This document shows positions 1 through 7,324 of a stretch of 48,873 nt of DNA, in pieces; position 1 is the stretch's first letter; each line of letters opens with the position of its first letter. The stretch spans positions 1 through 48,873 of the forward strand of contig CANPXP010000019.1 of assembly GCA_947586255.1 (NCBI GenBank), given 5' to 3'. The stretch is from an uncultured Lachnospiraceae bacterium. Its GTDB lineage: Bacteria; Bacillota; Clostridia; Lachnospirales; Lachnospiraceae. Position numbers and translations under genes: made by a program. The notes beneath the pieces are model-generated. The model did no database searches. It had not been told where the DNA came from and saw nothing but the letters and a program-made list of their open reading frames with translations.

Positions 1-1273
1 CCTTGCCGAGGTCTGCCGCCTTTTCCTCATCGGTATAAATATCATAAAAGATCGTCTCGTCCGCCTGTGCGTGCGTTTTCATGTAATTTGCGACCTCCAC
101 CGTCTTGTCCGGGTCGATATTCGAATACCACGTCAGGCGAAGGTCACCCAGCGTTCTGCCGCTATAATATCCGGTATCCACAGGGAAGATCAGCCGTCCA
201 TAGTCTCCGAAAGCCGGATCATTTATCACGTCCGAAATGGCGGTGTCGGCTGTAAAAGACTGACCATTCGGCAGCATATTTTCGGAAACATCATTTTTCT
301 CCCGGAAGAACAGCGGAAGCGCGTTGTAGAGATATTCCTGCACGGCGTTGAAGTCGTGGTAGCCGTCGTCCTTCTGATAGAATACATAGTGATCCGGCGT
401 GAAGATCTCCCGCGACAGCATTTCCTCCGCCATATTGATCGACTGGCTCTTGACCGCGTCCTGAGTACCCACAGCATGATAGATAAAGTACCCGCGCTCG
501 TCAAGGTTTTCGTCCTTCACGAGCTGTTCGATGAAGTCCACATTGTCCTCAAAGCGGAAATCACCGTAGGTTCCGTAGTACCAGCAGGAACCGCTCATCG
601 GGAGAAACCAGCGGATATAATCGTAGTCATAGCAGAACTGGAGCCATGTTGTGACCGAGCCGAGCGAGAAACCGCCGAACGCCCGGTGGTCGCGGGAAGC
701 TTTCAAATCTTCCGGAGAAGTGGATTCGGCATAAGTATGGAACTGACCCTCTACCGCAGGCATCAGGTGTTCTTCAAAATCCTGATGAAAGGCTCGAAAT
801 TCCTCGATAGAGCTGCCAAAATCTGTGCTGCTGTTTTCATTATAGAAAGTCGCTGACACGATGATGATCGGCGGGATGTCTCCGCTTGCGATCAGGTTGT
901 CAAACAGATTCTTTGTCTCCGTATATTCAAAATATTCTCCGGCGTGACCGCCCCAGCCATGCATGAGGTAGAGAATGTTGTACTGCGTTTCGGCATCGTT
1001 CTCATCATAGCCATAGGGCGTATATACATAGGCTGTTTTTGTGATAGGCGAACCGCCTCGGACATAATCCTCTGATTCATAGTCAAGGCGGACGACCCTG
1101 CCCTGTTCATCGGACGCCTGTGAATATTCTGCCGGTACTGCTTCGGTCCAGCCTGTCTGTGGAATCTCCATATCAACCACTCCTGTTTCTTCATCTGCGG
1201 CAGATTTGCCGCAGGCACACACGAAAATCATAAGGAACAAGGCCTCCAGACCCATTTCAAAAAGCCGTTTCAT
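1..1273 (-). CDS. secreted lipoprotein esterase fused to a second hydrolase domain (3' end outside window)
   Basis: Putative extracellular carbohydrate esterase of the esterase D / feruloyl-esterase type, partial: it reads open to base 1, so about 424 residues are visible and the C-terminus is missing. The start is the ATG at 1273, 7 nt after AGAGGT; an ATG two codons upstream is possible. The N-terminus has a short hydrophobic stretch ending in FVCAC, a plausible lipobox. An HGWGG oxyanion motif lies near residue 105 and a GFSLGS nucleophile motif has its serine near residue 203. From about residue 358 the sequence (LIFPVDTGYYSG, then LRLTWYSN) resembles the start of a second alpha/beta-hydrolase domain, from memory of similar clostridial proteins. 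Substrate unknown; acyl esters on plant polysaccharide would fit. The neighbouring LysR gene could regulate it, which is inference only. Confidence 0.8.
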   Translation of the reverse strand, partial: MKRLFEMGLEALFLMIFVCACGKSAADEETGVVDMEIPQTGWTEAVPAEYSQASDEQGRVVRLDYESEDYVRGGSPITKTAYVYTPYGYDENDAETQYNILYLMHGWGGHAGEYFEYTETKNLFDNLIASGDIPPIIIVSATFYNENSSTDFGSSIEEFRAFHQDFEEHLMPAVEGQFHTYAESTSPEDLKASRDHRAFGGFSLGSVTTWLQFCYDYDYIRWFLPMSGSCWYYGTYGDFRFEDNVDFIEQLVKDENLDERGYFIYHAVGTQDAVKSQSINMAEEMLSREIFTPDHYVFYQKDDGYHDFNAVQEYLYNALPLFFREKNDVSENMLPNGQSFTADTAISDVINDPAFGDYGRLIFPVDTGYYSGRTLGDLRLTWYSNIDPDKTVEVANYMKTHAQADETIFYDIYTDEEKAADLGK

Positions 1274-1298
1274 TGCCATCACCTCTGCATTCCATCAT

Positions 1299-1328
1299 AA
1301 AAAAACCGAGGCTCCCGGAGAAGTCTCG
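1299..1328 (-). terminator. rho-independent terminator after the LysR gene
   Basis: On the minus strand a 9-bp stem (one mismatch) with a TCCG loop, CGAGACTTC/GGAGCCTCG, is followed by GTTTTTTT. It lies 47 nt past the stop of the LysR gene and just upstream of the esterase start, so it separates the two transcripts. Confidence 0.75.
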
Positions 1329-1374
1329 ATTCGTTTATCAGTTATAACCGGAGGTTGCAACTCAGGCGCGTTTT

Positions 1375-2283
1375 CTATTGTCTGAGAGAAGCCAGCACCT
1401 TTTCCAACGCGGAAAGGAAACGGCTGACGACCTTCGCCGGCTGCGGAGAATACAGAATTCCCACCGGCATGACATGGTCCCACTCTACCGGAATCACGCG
1501 CATCAGCGGATGTACCATGCTCCAGCTTTTGATCACGACCAGAATATCCTGATTCTGTTCACACTGATTGAAAATGCCCACATCGTACAAGTCAAAATTC
1601 ACGAGGTTGATCTGCGGGTGGTGTTCCGTCAGGTCGTCCCGCAGATTATCCATGTTGCGGCACCATCCCCGATGGATCATCATCAGGTCCTGCCCGTATA
1701 GATCCTGCACAGAAAGTTTCTCCTTCCCCGCAAGCGGGTGGGAAAGCGGCACCGCACAGCAGATCGGTTCATTTTCGATCAGCAGGCCGCTGCAATTTCT
1801 CTGCTCCATCAGAAGCTCGTCCACAAAACCGGTCACCACATCGATATTCTGCCCCAGATTTTTCAGGATTTCTCTTGCATTGTCCGATGTGTTCTCAAAA
1901 GGAACCAGCTTAAAGCTCACATCAGAACAGTGTTCATGAATCTTCGGCCACAGATCCATCAGCATCTGCGCCGGCATAATGGGAGAAGTTCCGATACGAA
2001 TCACCTGTTCCTGCGTCCGTTCCGCGCTTCTGGCGCGGTCAACCGCTTCCCTGCAGTATTCCGTTATGTACTTCGCATCTTGATAAAGCGACTCGCCGGC
2101 CTTTGTCAGCGTGATCCCCCTGTGGGTCCGGTCAAAAAGCCGTATTTCCAGATCGCTTTCCAGCAGATTGATCTGCTTGATCAGCGCGGTGGAAGTGATG
2201 TGCAGATCCTCTGCCGCTTTATTAAAGCTGCCGGCCTCCGCCACACGCATAAACGATGTAAAATTGATGTTATTGATGTTCAC
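1375..2283 (-). CDS. LysR-family transcriptional regulator
   Basis: DNA-binding regulator of about 302 residues, the usual LysR length. The N-terminal winged helix-turn-helix covers roughly residues 2-60 (FMRVAEAGSFNKAAEDLHIT, then LFDRTHRGITLTKAGE). The rest is the periplasmic-binding-protein-like effector domain. The start chosen is GTG at 2283, preceded by GGAGG at 6 nt; longer in-frame versions lack such a site and do not begin like the family. No divergent target gene is present. The downstream esterase behind a terminator, or a distant operon, may be the target. The effector cannot be told from sequence. Confidence 0.9.
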   Translation of the reverse strand: MNINNINFTSFMRVAEAGSFNKAAEDLHITSTALIKQINLLESDLEIRLFDRTHRGITLTKAGESLYQDAKYITEYCREAVDRARSAERTQEQVIRIGTSPIMPAQMLMDLWPKIHEHCSDVSFKLVPFENTSDNAREILKNLGQNIDVVTGFVDELLMEQRNCSGLLIENEPICCAVPLSHPLAGKEKLSVQDLYGQDLMMIHRGWCRNMDNLRDDLTEHHPQINLVNFDLYDVGIFNQCEQNQDILVVIKSWSMVHPLMRVIPVEWDHVMPVGILYSPQPAKVVSRFLSALEKVLASLRQ

Positions 2284-2405
2284 AGGCAGCCTCCGCCTTT
2301 TTTCTGCATAATATCTGTTTCTGAATTTCATATTTACTATAACAAGCACTGCATGATATTGCAAGCCAAACGGACCGGCTCCTTTGCCTTTCCGCTTTCC
2401 GGCGC

Positions 2406-2453
2406 AAAAAGAAAGCTGCCGCTCCATAGATGACTCATCTATTTTGCAGCAGC
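2406..2453 (-). terminator. rho-independent terminator after spoVT
   Basis: On the minus strand GCTGC...GCAGC encloses a perfect ATAGATG/CATCTAT hairpin, and TTTCTTTTT follows. It lies 27 nt past the spoVT stop. Confidence 0.8.
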
Positions 2454-2480
2454 CCGCCTCTTCTTATTTTTCTGCTCTCA

Positions 2481-3023
2481 TCACTGTTCCATCTGCCGCC
2501 CCAGGAAGCCGGCCGCAGACTGAATCAACTTCTGCTCCACCTCGCCCATCCTGGACTTGTGATCCGTCTCCAGAAGGAGCACCGACCCGATCACATCGCC
2601 CTCGCAGATGATCGGGCTGATCGCCTCATGGCTGATATCCTCCTGATCGTTGCTGACCTGAATAAAATTCCTGTCGCCCTTCGCCGCAACGACACTCTCT
2701 CTGTGGTTGATCTTCTCCTCCAGCTCCCTGCTGATCGACTTGCCGAGCATATTCTTCATGCCGCCCGCCACCGCGATAAACTGATCCCTGTCGGAAATCA
2801 TCGCCACATGCCCCGATACCTGCGCCATGCTCTCCGCGTACTGCTTCGCGAATGTTCCCATCTCTCCGATGGGAGAATATTTCTTGAGGATGATCTCGCC
2901 CTCCCTGTCGGTAAAAATTTCCAGCGGATCTGACTCCCTGATCCGCAGCGTCCTGCGAATCTCCTTCGGGATCACGATCCGCCCGAGATCATCTATCCTT
3001 CTGACTATGCCTGTCGCCTTCAT
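2481..3023 (-). CDS. spoVT: stage V sporulation protein T (AbrB-type regulator)
   Basis: Late forespore transcription factor. In Bacillus SpoVT modulates the sigma-G regulon. At 180 residues it is close to the usual 178. The first 50 residues are the AbrB-like swapped-hairpin DNA-binding domain (GIVRRIDDLGRIVIPKEIRR). Residues from about 56 to 178 form the GAF-like domain (GHVAMISDRDQFIAVAGG). The ATG at 3023 has GGAGG 8 nt upstream. It is a monocistronic gene with its own terminator. A GC-rich hairpin (3048-3063) sits in the leader. A possible sigma-G-like TGCATA element lies further upstream, but the -10 match is too poor to annotate. Its presence is strong evidence of a spore former. Confidence 0.96.
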   Translation of the reverse strand: MKATGIVRRIDDLGRIVIPKEIRRTLRIRESDPLEIFTDREGEIILKKYSPIGEMGTFAKQYAESMAQVSGHVAMISDRDQFIAVAGGMKNMLGKSISRELEEKINHRESVVAAKGDRNFIQVSNDQEDISHEAISPIICEGDVIGSVLLLETDHKSRMGEVEQKLIQSAAGFLGRQMEQ

Positions 3024-3047
3024 ACATATAACCTCCGTCTGTCAATC

Positions 3048-3063
3048 GCGGCCGTCCGGCCGC
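3048..3063 (-). other. perfect GC-rich inverted repeat in the spoVT leader
   Basis: GCGGCCG and CGGCCGC flank a 2-nt centre, 25 nt upstream of the spoVT start codon. It may be a leader hairpin or an operator; AbrB-family proteins are often autoregulated. No T-tract follows, so it is not a simple terminator. Confidence 0.45.
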
Positions 3064-3159
3064 GTCACTTTTTTTCATTCATTTTCGCTTTTACTATTAT
3101 TTGTAAAGAAGGAAATTATATGCATGATGAAAAAGGATTTCGGCGATCTGTCAGCTCAG

Positions 3160-3552
3160 TCAGAACCTGACTTCTTCCGGCGCGTGGGTAAAAGAAGAAA
3201 AGGTCGCCGTTGCATTCTTGAAATAAAAAACTTCCGTGTTGCCGTCATCCGCGGAATACATATCCTGTAAGGACGGATAGGCGTCCAGCATGGACTGCCT
3301 TGCCTCCCGTCTGTCATCCTCCACCAGTTCTCCGGCAATACGAAGCCACTCGCCGTCCTTGAAAGCGCACACCTCCGCCTTCGGATTCGCGTGCAGCTGT
3401 TTGGATACATTCTTTACTTTGCCCGTCTGGATATAGAGCTTTCCCTCAAAAATATGGGCCGTTCCGAACGGGCGCACTCTCGGTTGGTCGCCCTCCACCG
3501 TCGCCAGATAATAGGTTCCCGCCTCCTGTAAAAATTTGACTACTCTCTCCAT
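3160..3552 (-). CDS. pyridoxamine 5'-phosphate oxidase-family protein
   Basis: A 130-residue FMN-binding split-barrel protein of the small PPOX family. The family pattern is visible in YYLATVEGDQPRVRPFGT at residues 13-30 and in the following strands (KLYIQTGKVKNVSKQL, EVCAFKDGEWLRIAGEL). Members bind flavin or F420 and reduce small molecules; the substrate is unknown. The start is the ATG at 3552 because AGGAGG lies 8 nt upstream; the open frame further upstream overlaps the dipeptidase remnant and is not protein-like. It follows that remnant by 22 bp. Confidence 0.88.
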   Translation of the reverse strand: MERVVKFLQEAGTYYLATVEGDQPRVRPFGTAHIFEGKLYIQTGKVKNVSKQLHANPKAEVCAFKDGEWLRIAGELVEDDRREARQSMLDAYPSLQDMYSADDGNTEVFYFKNATATFSSFTHAPEEVRF

Positions 3553-3574
3553 TTCAGGTTTCCTCCTATGCTCC

Positions 3575-3706
3575 TTATTGCTTCGTGACAGATTCCGACT
3601 CCACGGGGAATGTGAAGTATGTATCCGGATACGGCTCATTCTCCAGCGTGAAGTGCCACCATTCCGTTTCAAGTGGTTTGAAACCGTTCTTCGCCTGCGC
3701 GGATCC
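3575..3706 (-). pseudogene. 3' remnant of a VanX-like D-Ala-D-Ala dipeptidase (M15)
   Basis: A 43-codon open stretch encodes only the C-terminal tail of an M15D dipeptidase. The residues KPLETEWWHFTLENEPYPDT carry the EWWHF signature that holds the catalytic Glu and a zinc-binding His in VanX. The N-terminal three quarters, including the other zinc ligands, are absent, and there is no start codon or ribosome binding site. The stretch begins directly after, and in the same frame as, the TAG stop of the upstream PAP2 gene. This looks like a deletion scar joining the 3' ends of two genes. The remnant keeps its own TAA stop at 3575. Confidence 0.8.
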
Positions 3707-4654
3707 CTATCGGGAAGACAGGCTTTCCTTGCCGGAACCTTCCAGCTTGGCAAAACACAGCGGATAGACTACCATAAGAAGGATTAACTCTATAAACGTC
3801 ATCAGGCAGTTCATCCAGGGAGAGGAAAATGCTCCCGTCACTGCGGGTGTCAGGCATTTTTCAATAAAGATAAGCAAGAGCGCTCCCACGCCGGCCCTGG
3901 TCACCTTCTGAACCGCCGGTACGTCCATGGAAAACCTCACGAAATATCTCTCCAAAAACCATCCCAGAGTCACGCCCAGGAGCCGCCCCGCATCCTTGAA
4001 GCCGTCCACCTTCATCTTCTCGGGATCTACCAGAAGATTCCCGTCCACATAATCCATCGGGTAAGACTTGACGGAAATATAAATCAAAAACAATACGGTC
4101 AGCACGATACCAGCGCATGGGATCAGCCAGTCTTTCTCCGGATGTTCGTCGATCCAGCCCCAGAGCTTCGCGCCTCCCACTACGACCACTGCGCCCAATA
4201 ACGTTCCCACGATCACGTCCTGCGGCGTATGAACGCCGATATAATTCCTGGAAAAAATAGTCAGAAGAATCATAAAGCCCATGAAAATGAATAGCGGTTT
4301 ATGCTTCCGGTTGCGCTCCATCACGGTTCCGTAATTAGCCGTGGCCGTGATACTGTGCCCGCTGGGAAAAGAGTAGCCGGAGGCAGTCTCCACCGGTACA
4401 ATCTGATCGGAGCGGATCCAGGGCCGGTACACACAGAAGGTCAGCTTGAGCAGCTGCATGAAATATCTGGCAAAGCCGATATTCAAAAACAGAAACCGCC
4501 CGCTCTTCTTGTCAACGGACCAGAACAGGATACATGCCAGAAGCCAGATGTAAATTCCGTAGGAGAGATCGCTGATCTGCAGGAAAAAGCTGTTCAGCAC
4601 CCCTCCCATAGCATCTCTCATATTCTGCAAAAACAACAAGTATTGTATATCCAT
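3707..4654 (-). CDS. PAP2-family membrane phosphatase
   Basis: Integral membrane phosphatase of 315 residues, probably acting on lipid phosphates such as undecaprenyl pyrophosphate or phosphatidylglycerol phosphate. All three PAP2 signatures are present: KLTFCVYRPW, PSGHS (residues near 95) and SRNYIGVHTPQD. About seven to eight hydrophobic segments are visible. The ATG at 4654 has GAGGAG 7 nt upstream. The last residues (SGKESLSSR) run straight into the dipeptidase remnant after one TAG, so the native C-terminus may have been altered by the deletion. Substrate not determined. Confidence 0.92.
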   Translation of the reverse strand: MDIQYLLFLQNMRDAMGGVLNSFFLQISDLSYGIYIWLLACILFWSVDKKSGRFLFLNIGFARYFMQLLKLTFCVYRPWIRSDQIVPVETASGYSFPSGHSITATANYGTVMERNRKHKPLFIFMGFMILLTIFSRNYIGVHTPQDVIVGTLLGAVVVVGGAKLWGWIDEHPEKDWLIPCAGIVLTVLFLIYISVKSYPMDYVDGNLLVDPEKMKVDGFKDAGRLLGVTLGWFLERYFVRFSMDVPAVQKVTRAGVGALLLIFIEKCLTPAVTGAFSSPWMNCLMTFIELILLMVVYPLCFAKLEGSGKESLSSR

Positions 4655-4709
4655 ATATTTCTCCTCAATCCGAATATTCCGCTGCGCTCATGATTTCGAG
4701 CTGTCTTCC

Positions 4710-5108
4710 TCACTGCGCCTGATCGATCTTATTCTGTCCGCCCGCGGAGACAGCAAACAGAGCAGGTATGATCGCACCGGCAATCGTCGCGAGATATGCG
4801 CCGATACCGCCTCCGTCGACAACATTGAACACGATTAGGGCCATCAGCGTAAATGTAGAAATTTTGTACACCAGATCAATCTTCTTGTGCTGCAGAGCCA
4901 TAATCGCAAGAACAAAGTTGACGATCTCGCAGATCGCGGTTACGGCCAGCGTTATCCAGGTCATCATCCCATATGCCTCGCCCGTGGTCTCTTCCGCAAG
5001 CGGCGCCACAAAGACGGCAAGTGCGCTGATCAGAACGCCGAGAACACTCCAGATCAGCGTAATGATCGACATAACCTTTAAAAATGTAGTAATAGGTTCC
5101 TTTTTCAT
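4710..5108 (-). CDS. small four-helix membrane protein of unknown function
   Basis: A 132-residue protein with four hydrophobic segments (about residues 10-35, 48-70, 80-98 and 103-122), a basic N-terminus (MKKEPITTFLK) and a short charged tail. The pattern resembles small Firmicutes membrane proteins of the DUF4064/DUF308 kind, but no family is recognised. The ATG at 5108 follows a GAGGAGG-like site at 10 nt. It lies upstream of the PAP2 gene with a 55-bp gap and may share its transcript. Confidence 0.75.
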   Translation of the reverse strand: MKKEPITTFLKVMSIITLIWSVLGVLISALAVFVAPLAEETTGEAYGMMTWITLAVTAICEIVNFVLAIMALQHKKIDLVYKISTFTLMALIVFNVVDGGGIGAYLATIAGAIIPALFAVSAGGQNKIDQAQ

Positions 5109-5320
5109 AGTAAAAATCCTCCTCTAAAATAGATTGTTTTATTTTCATGGCGGCGCGGCTTTTCATGCCGAACGCACATACGATATCGTAAATCCTGACA
5201 CCGTTTATTTCAAGACTTTACGCCCAAACGCTTGTCGTTTTTGTTATATCACTTGTTTTTACATTTCTTATGCGATATGATGTAGAAGGCAGTCCGCTTA
5301 TTTTGCCTGGGAGGGATTTC

Positions 5321-6109
5321 ATGAAAACAGACGATCTGATCCGCCGCTCTATTTACATTATTACCGAATACTATAAAAACAATTTGACGCCCTTCTTTGA
5401 GAGCGTCAGCGACGACATCCTGTGGCTTGGTCCCGCCGAGCGGCAGCAGATACAGGGCAAAGAAGCGCTGATTCAGACCTGGGCGAAAGAAAAGCATTCT
5501 CTGACCTTCACAATATACAACATTACAGCCCTGTGCGTCTCGCCTCACGCACGCGTGAAGGAGGTTCTTTTACATTACGACATCTGCACACATTACCCCA
5601 GCGGCAATACGGACCTGCACGACCAGCAGCTGCACTATACCTGGAGAGAGAAGCGTGTGAAGACTTCCGCCGGCTGGGAACGCCGTCCCGAAATCGTCAT
5701 GCTGCATATCAGCAATCTGTGGAAGTATGACCGCCGAGACACTATTTATCCCGTCCACGCCGAGAGTCTGGCGCTTCTCCCCGCCAGGCCGGATCACTAC
5801 ATCATCGCAAAAGCGTCCGATCAGAGTACGCACCGCATTGCGGCTGATCATATTTTATATATCGAAACCGTCAAGCGCTCCGCAAAGCTGCAGATACATA
5901 TGCGGGGCGAAACGCTCACCATAAACGGGACGCTGCCCGAACTTGAAAAAAAATATCCGGGATTCTTTCTGCGCATCCACGCCAGCTACATGATCAATCC
6001 CGATTATGTGCGGGAAATCCGCCGCTTCTGTGTGACTCTGTCAGACGGGACACAGCTCCCCATCCCCGAGAAGAAGTATACCCAAATCAAAAAATCGCTT
6101 ACTTTTTGA
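5321..6109 (+). CDS. LytTR-family regulator with SnoaL/NTF2-like N-terminal domain
   Basis: A 262-residue transcription factor. Residues about 1-140 look like a cone-shaped SnoaL/NTF2-like fold (SIYIITEYYKNNLTPFFESV, DILWLGP, GKEALIQTW), a likely small-ligand sensor. Residues from about 160 form a LytTR DNA-binding domain (HRIAADHILYIETVKRSAKL, FLRIHASYMINPDYVREI). There is no receiver domain, so it is not a classical response regulator. The start ATG at 5321 has GGGAGGG at 6 nt. It converges with ddl and the two genes overlap by 11 bp at their 3' ends. Target and signal unknown. Confidence 0.88.
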   Translation: MKTDDLIRRSIYIITEYYKNNLTPFFESVSDDILWLGPAERQQIQGKEALIQTWAKEKHSLTFTIYNITALCVSPHARVKEVLLHYDICTHYPSGNTDLHDQQLHYTWREKRVKTSAGWERRPEIVMLHISNLWKYDRRDTIYPVHAESLALLPARPDHYIIAKASDQSTHRIAADHILYIETVKRSAKLQIHMRGETLTINGTLPELEKKYPGFFLRIHASYMINPDYVREIRRFCVTLSDGTQLPIPEKKYTQIKKSLTF

Positions 6110-7280
6110 CGCCTTTTGCCCCCGACAAATTCGCGTTTTGGAGGATATTGCTGTCAAAGGAAGTCAGCACGCTCTTCTCCTCACGCTCTCTCTTCAGCGC
6201 GAGCTTCACCATATCGTCGAGCAGTTCCGCGTAGGGCTTGCCCAGCGCCTCCCACAGATAGAAGGCCAGCGACCCCGGAATCGGATTGATCTCATTCACA
6301 TACACCTGATCCGTGTCGCGGTCGATCATAAAGTCAATTCTCGACACGCCGCTGCAGTTCAGAACCCGAAAAGTCTTTACCGCCATTTGCCGGATTTCCT
6401 CTCTCTTCTCGGCTGTAAGCTTCGCAGGCAGCTCTCGTCTGGCGGTGCGCATCCCTTCGGAACCGCTCTTGCCGCCCGCCACATATTTATCCTCATAGCT
6501 CAGAATCTCGTCGCTGGAGATAGGCTCTTCACACTCCGACGCCTCCGCGTGCTCGTAGTCGCCCAGCACCGCGCAGTTGATCTCCCGCAGGCTCATGATG
6601 GCGTGCTCGACCAGCACTCTCGGCCCAAACGTAAATGCGTACTCCAGCGCTTCCGCCAGCGCCTCTCTGTCTTTCGCCACCTTGATTCCCACGCTGGAGC
6701 CGAGGTTGACAGGCTTGACAATCACAGGATAGCCGATTCTCTTCTCCACCTTGTCACAGGCCGCCGCCTCGCCGCGCTCATACTCCCTGGCGTTCAGCGT
6801 CACGCAGTCGAGCACCGGTATGCCGTTGTCCTTGAGAACGGTCTTCATCACATACTTATCCATAGTCACCGCAGACGCTGCCACGTCACAGCCCGCAAAC
6901 GGGATGTTATAATGCCGCAGGAAACCCTGCAGGGAACCGTCCTCCACATTGGCGCCGTGCACTACAGGAAACGCCACGTCTATCTGTGCCACGACGGAAT
7001 TTCCCATCTTCTTCACGGGATAACGGATCAGCTGCAGCTGCCCCTGCTCGCACAGAAAGAAGACTCTGACGCTCTTCTTAAGCAGCTCCGGAATATTCCT
7101 GTAGTTGGCGATATCGCCGACCGCCTCGCCCGTATAGAGTTCGTTCTCTTTCGTGATATAGATCGGTATCGGTTCATACTTATCCCGATCAAAAGCATTG
7201 TACGCCTGCAGTCCCGAGATGACGGACACCTCGTGTTCCACACTCTTGCCGCCGAAGAATACACCTACTCGAATTTTCAT
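6099..7280 (-). CDS. ddl: D-alanine--D-alanine ligase
   Basis: ATP-grasp ligase of 393 residues that joins two D-alanines for peptidoglycan precursors in the cytosol. Visible family motifs: GVFFGGKSVEHEVSVISG at the N-terminus, VVHGANVEDGSLQGFL, PVIVKPVNLGSSVGI (ATP-grasp) and VYVNEINPIPGSLAFYLWEA (metal- and substrate-binding). The omega-loop carries DKYVAGGK, as in ordinary clostridial Ddl, and nothing points to a D-Ala-D-Lac enzyme. The ATG at 7280 has GGAGG 6 nt upstream; the open frame upstream is not protein-like. It is the last gene after the hydrolase and murF, which uses its dipeptide product. Confidence 0.95.
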   Translation of the reverse strand: MKIRVGVFFGGKSVEHEVSVISGLQAYNAFDRDKYEPIPIYITKENELYTGEAVGDIANYRNIPELLKKSVRVFFLCEQGQLQLIRYPVKKMGNSVVAQIDVAFPVVHGANVEDGSLQGFLRHYNIPFAGCDVAASAVTMDKYVMKTVLKDNGIPVLDCVTLNAREYERGEAAACDKVEKRIGYPVIVKPVNLGSSVGIKVAKDREALAEALEYAFTFGPRVLVEHAIMSLREINCAVLGDYEHAEASECEEPISSDEILSYEDKYVAGGKSGSEGMRTARRELPAKLTAEKREEIRQMAVKTFRVLNCSGVSRIDFMIDRDTDQVYVNEINPIPGSLAFYLWEALGKPYAELLDDMVKLALKREREEKSVLTSFDSNILQNANLSGAKGVKK

Positions 7281-7324
7281 ATTTTCCTCCACTTTCGCTC
7301 TAAAGCGTTCTGCCTCTGATCCGC

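Noticed and set aside
71..856. 261-codon plus-strand frame opposite the esterase
   Set aside because: Shadow; the minus strand shows a catalytic serine motif and a lipoprotein-like start.
3707..3709. TAG between PAP2 and the dipeptidase tail as a recoded (pyrrolysine or read-through) codon
   Set aside because: The tail lacks most of the dipeptidase domain, so read-through would not give a working enzyme; a deletion scar is simpler.
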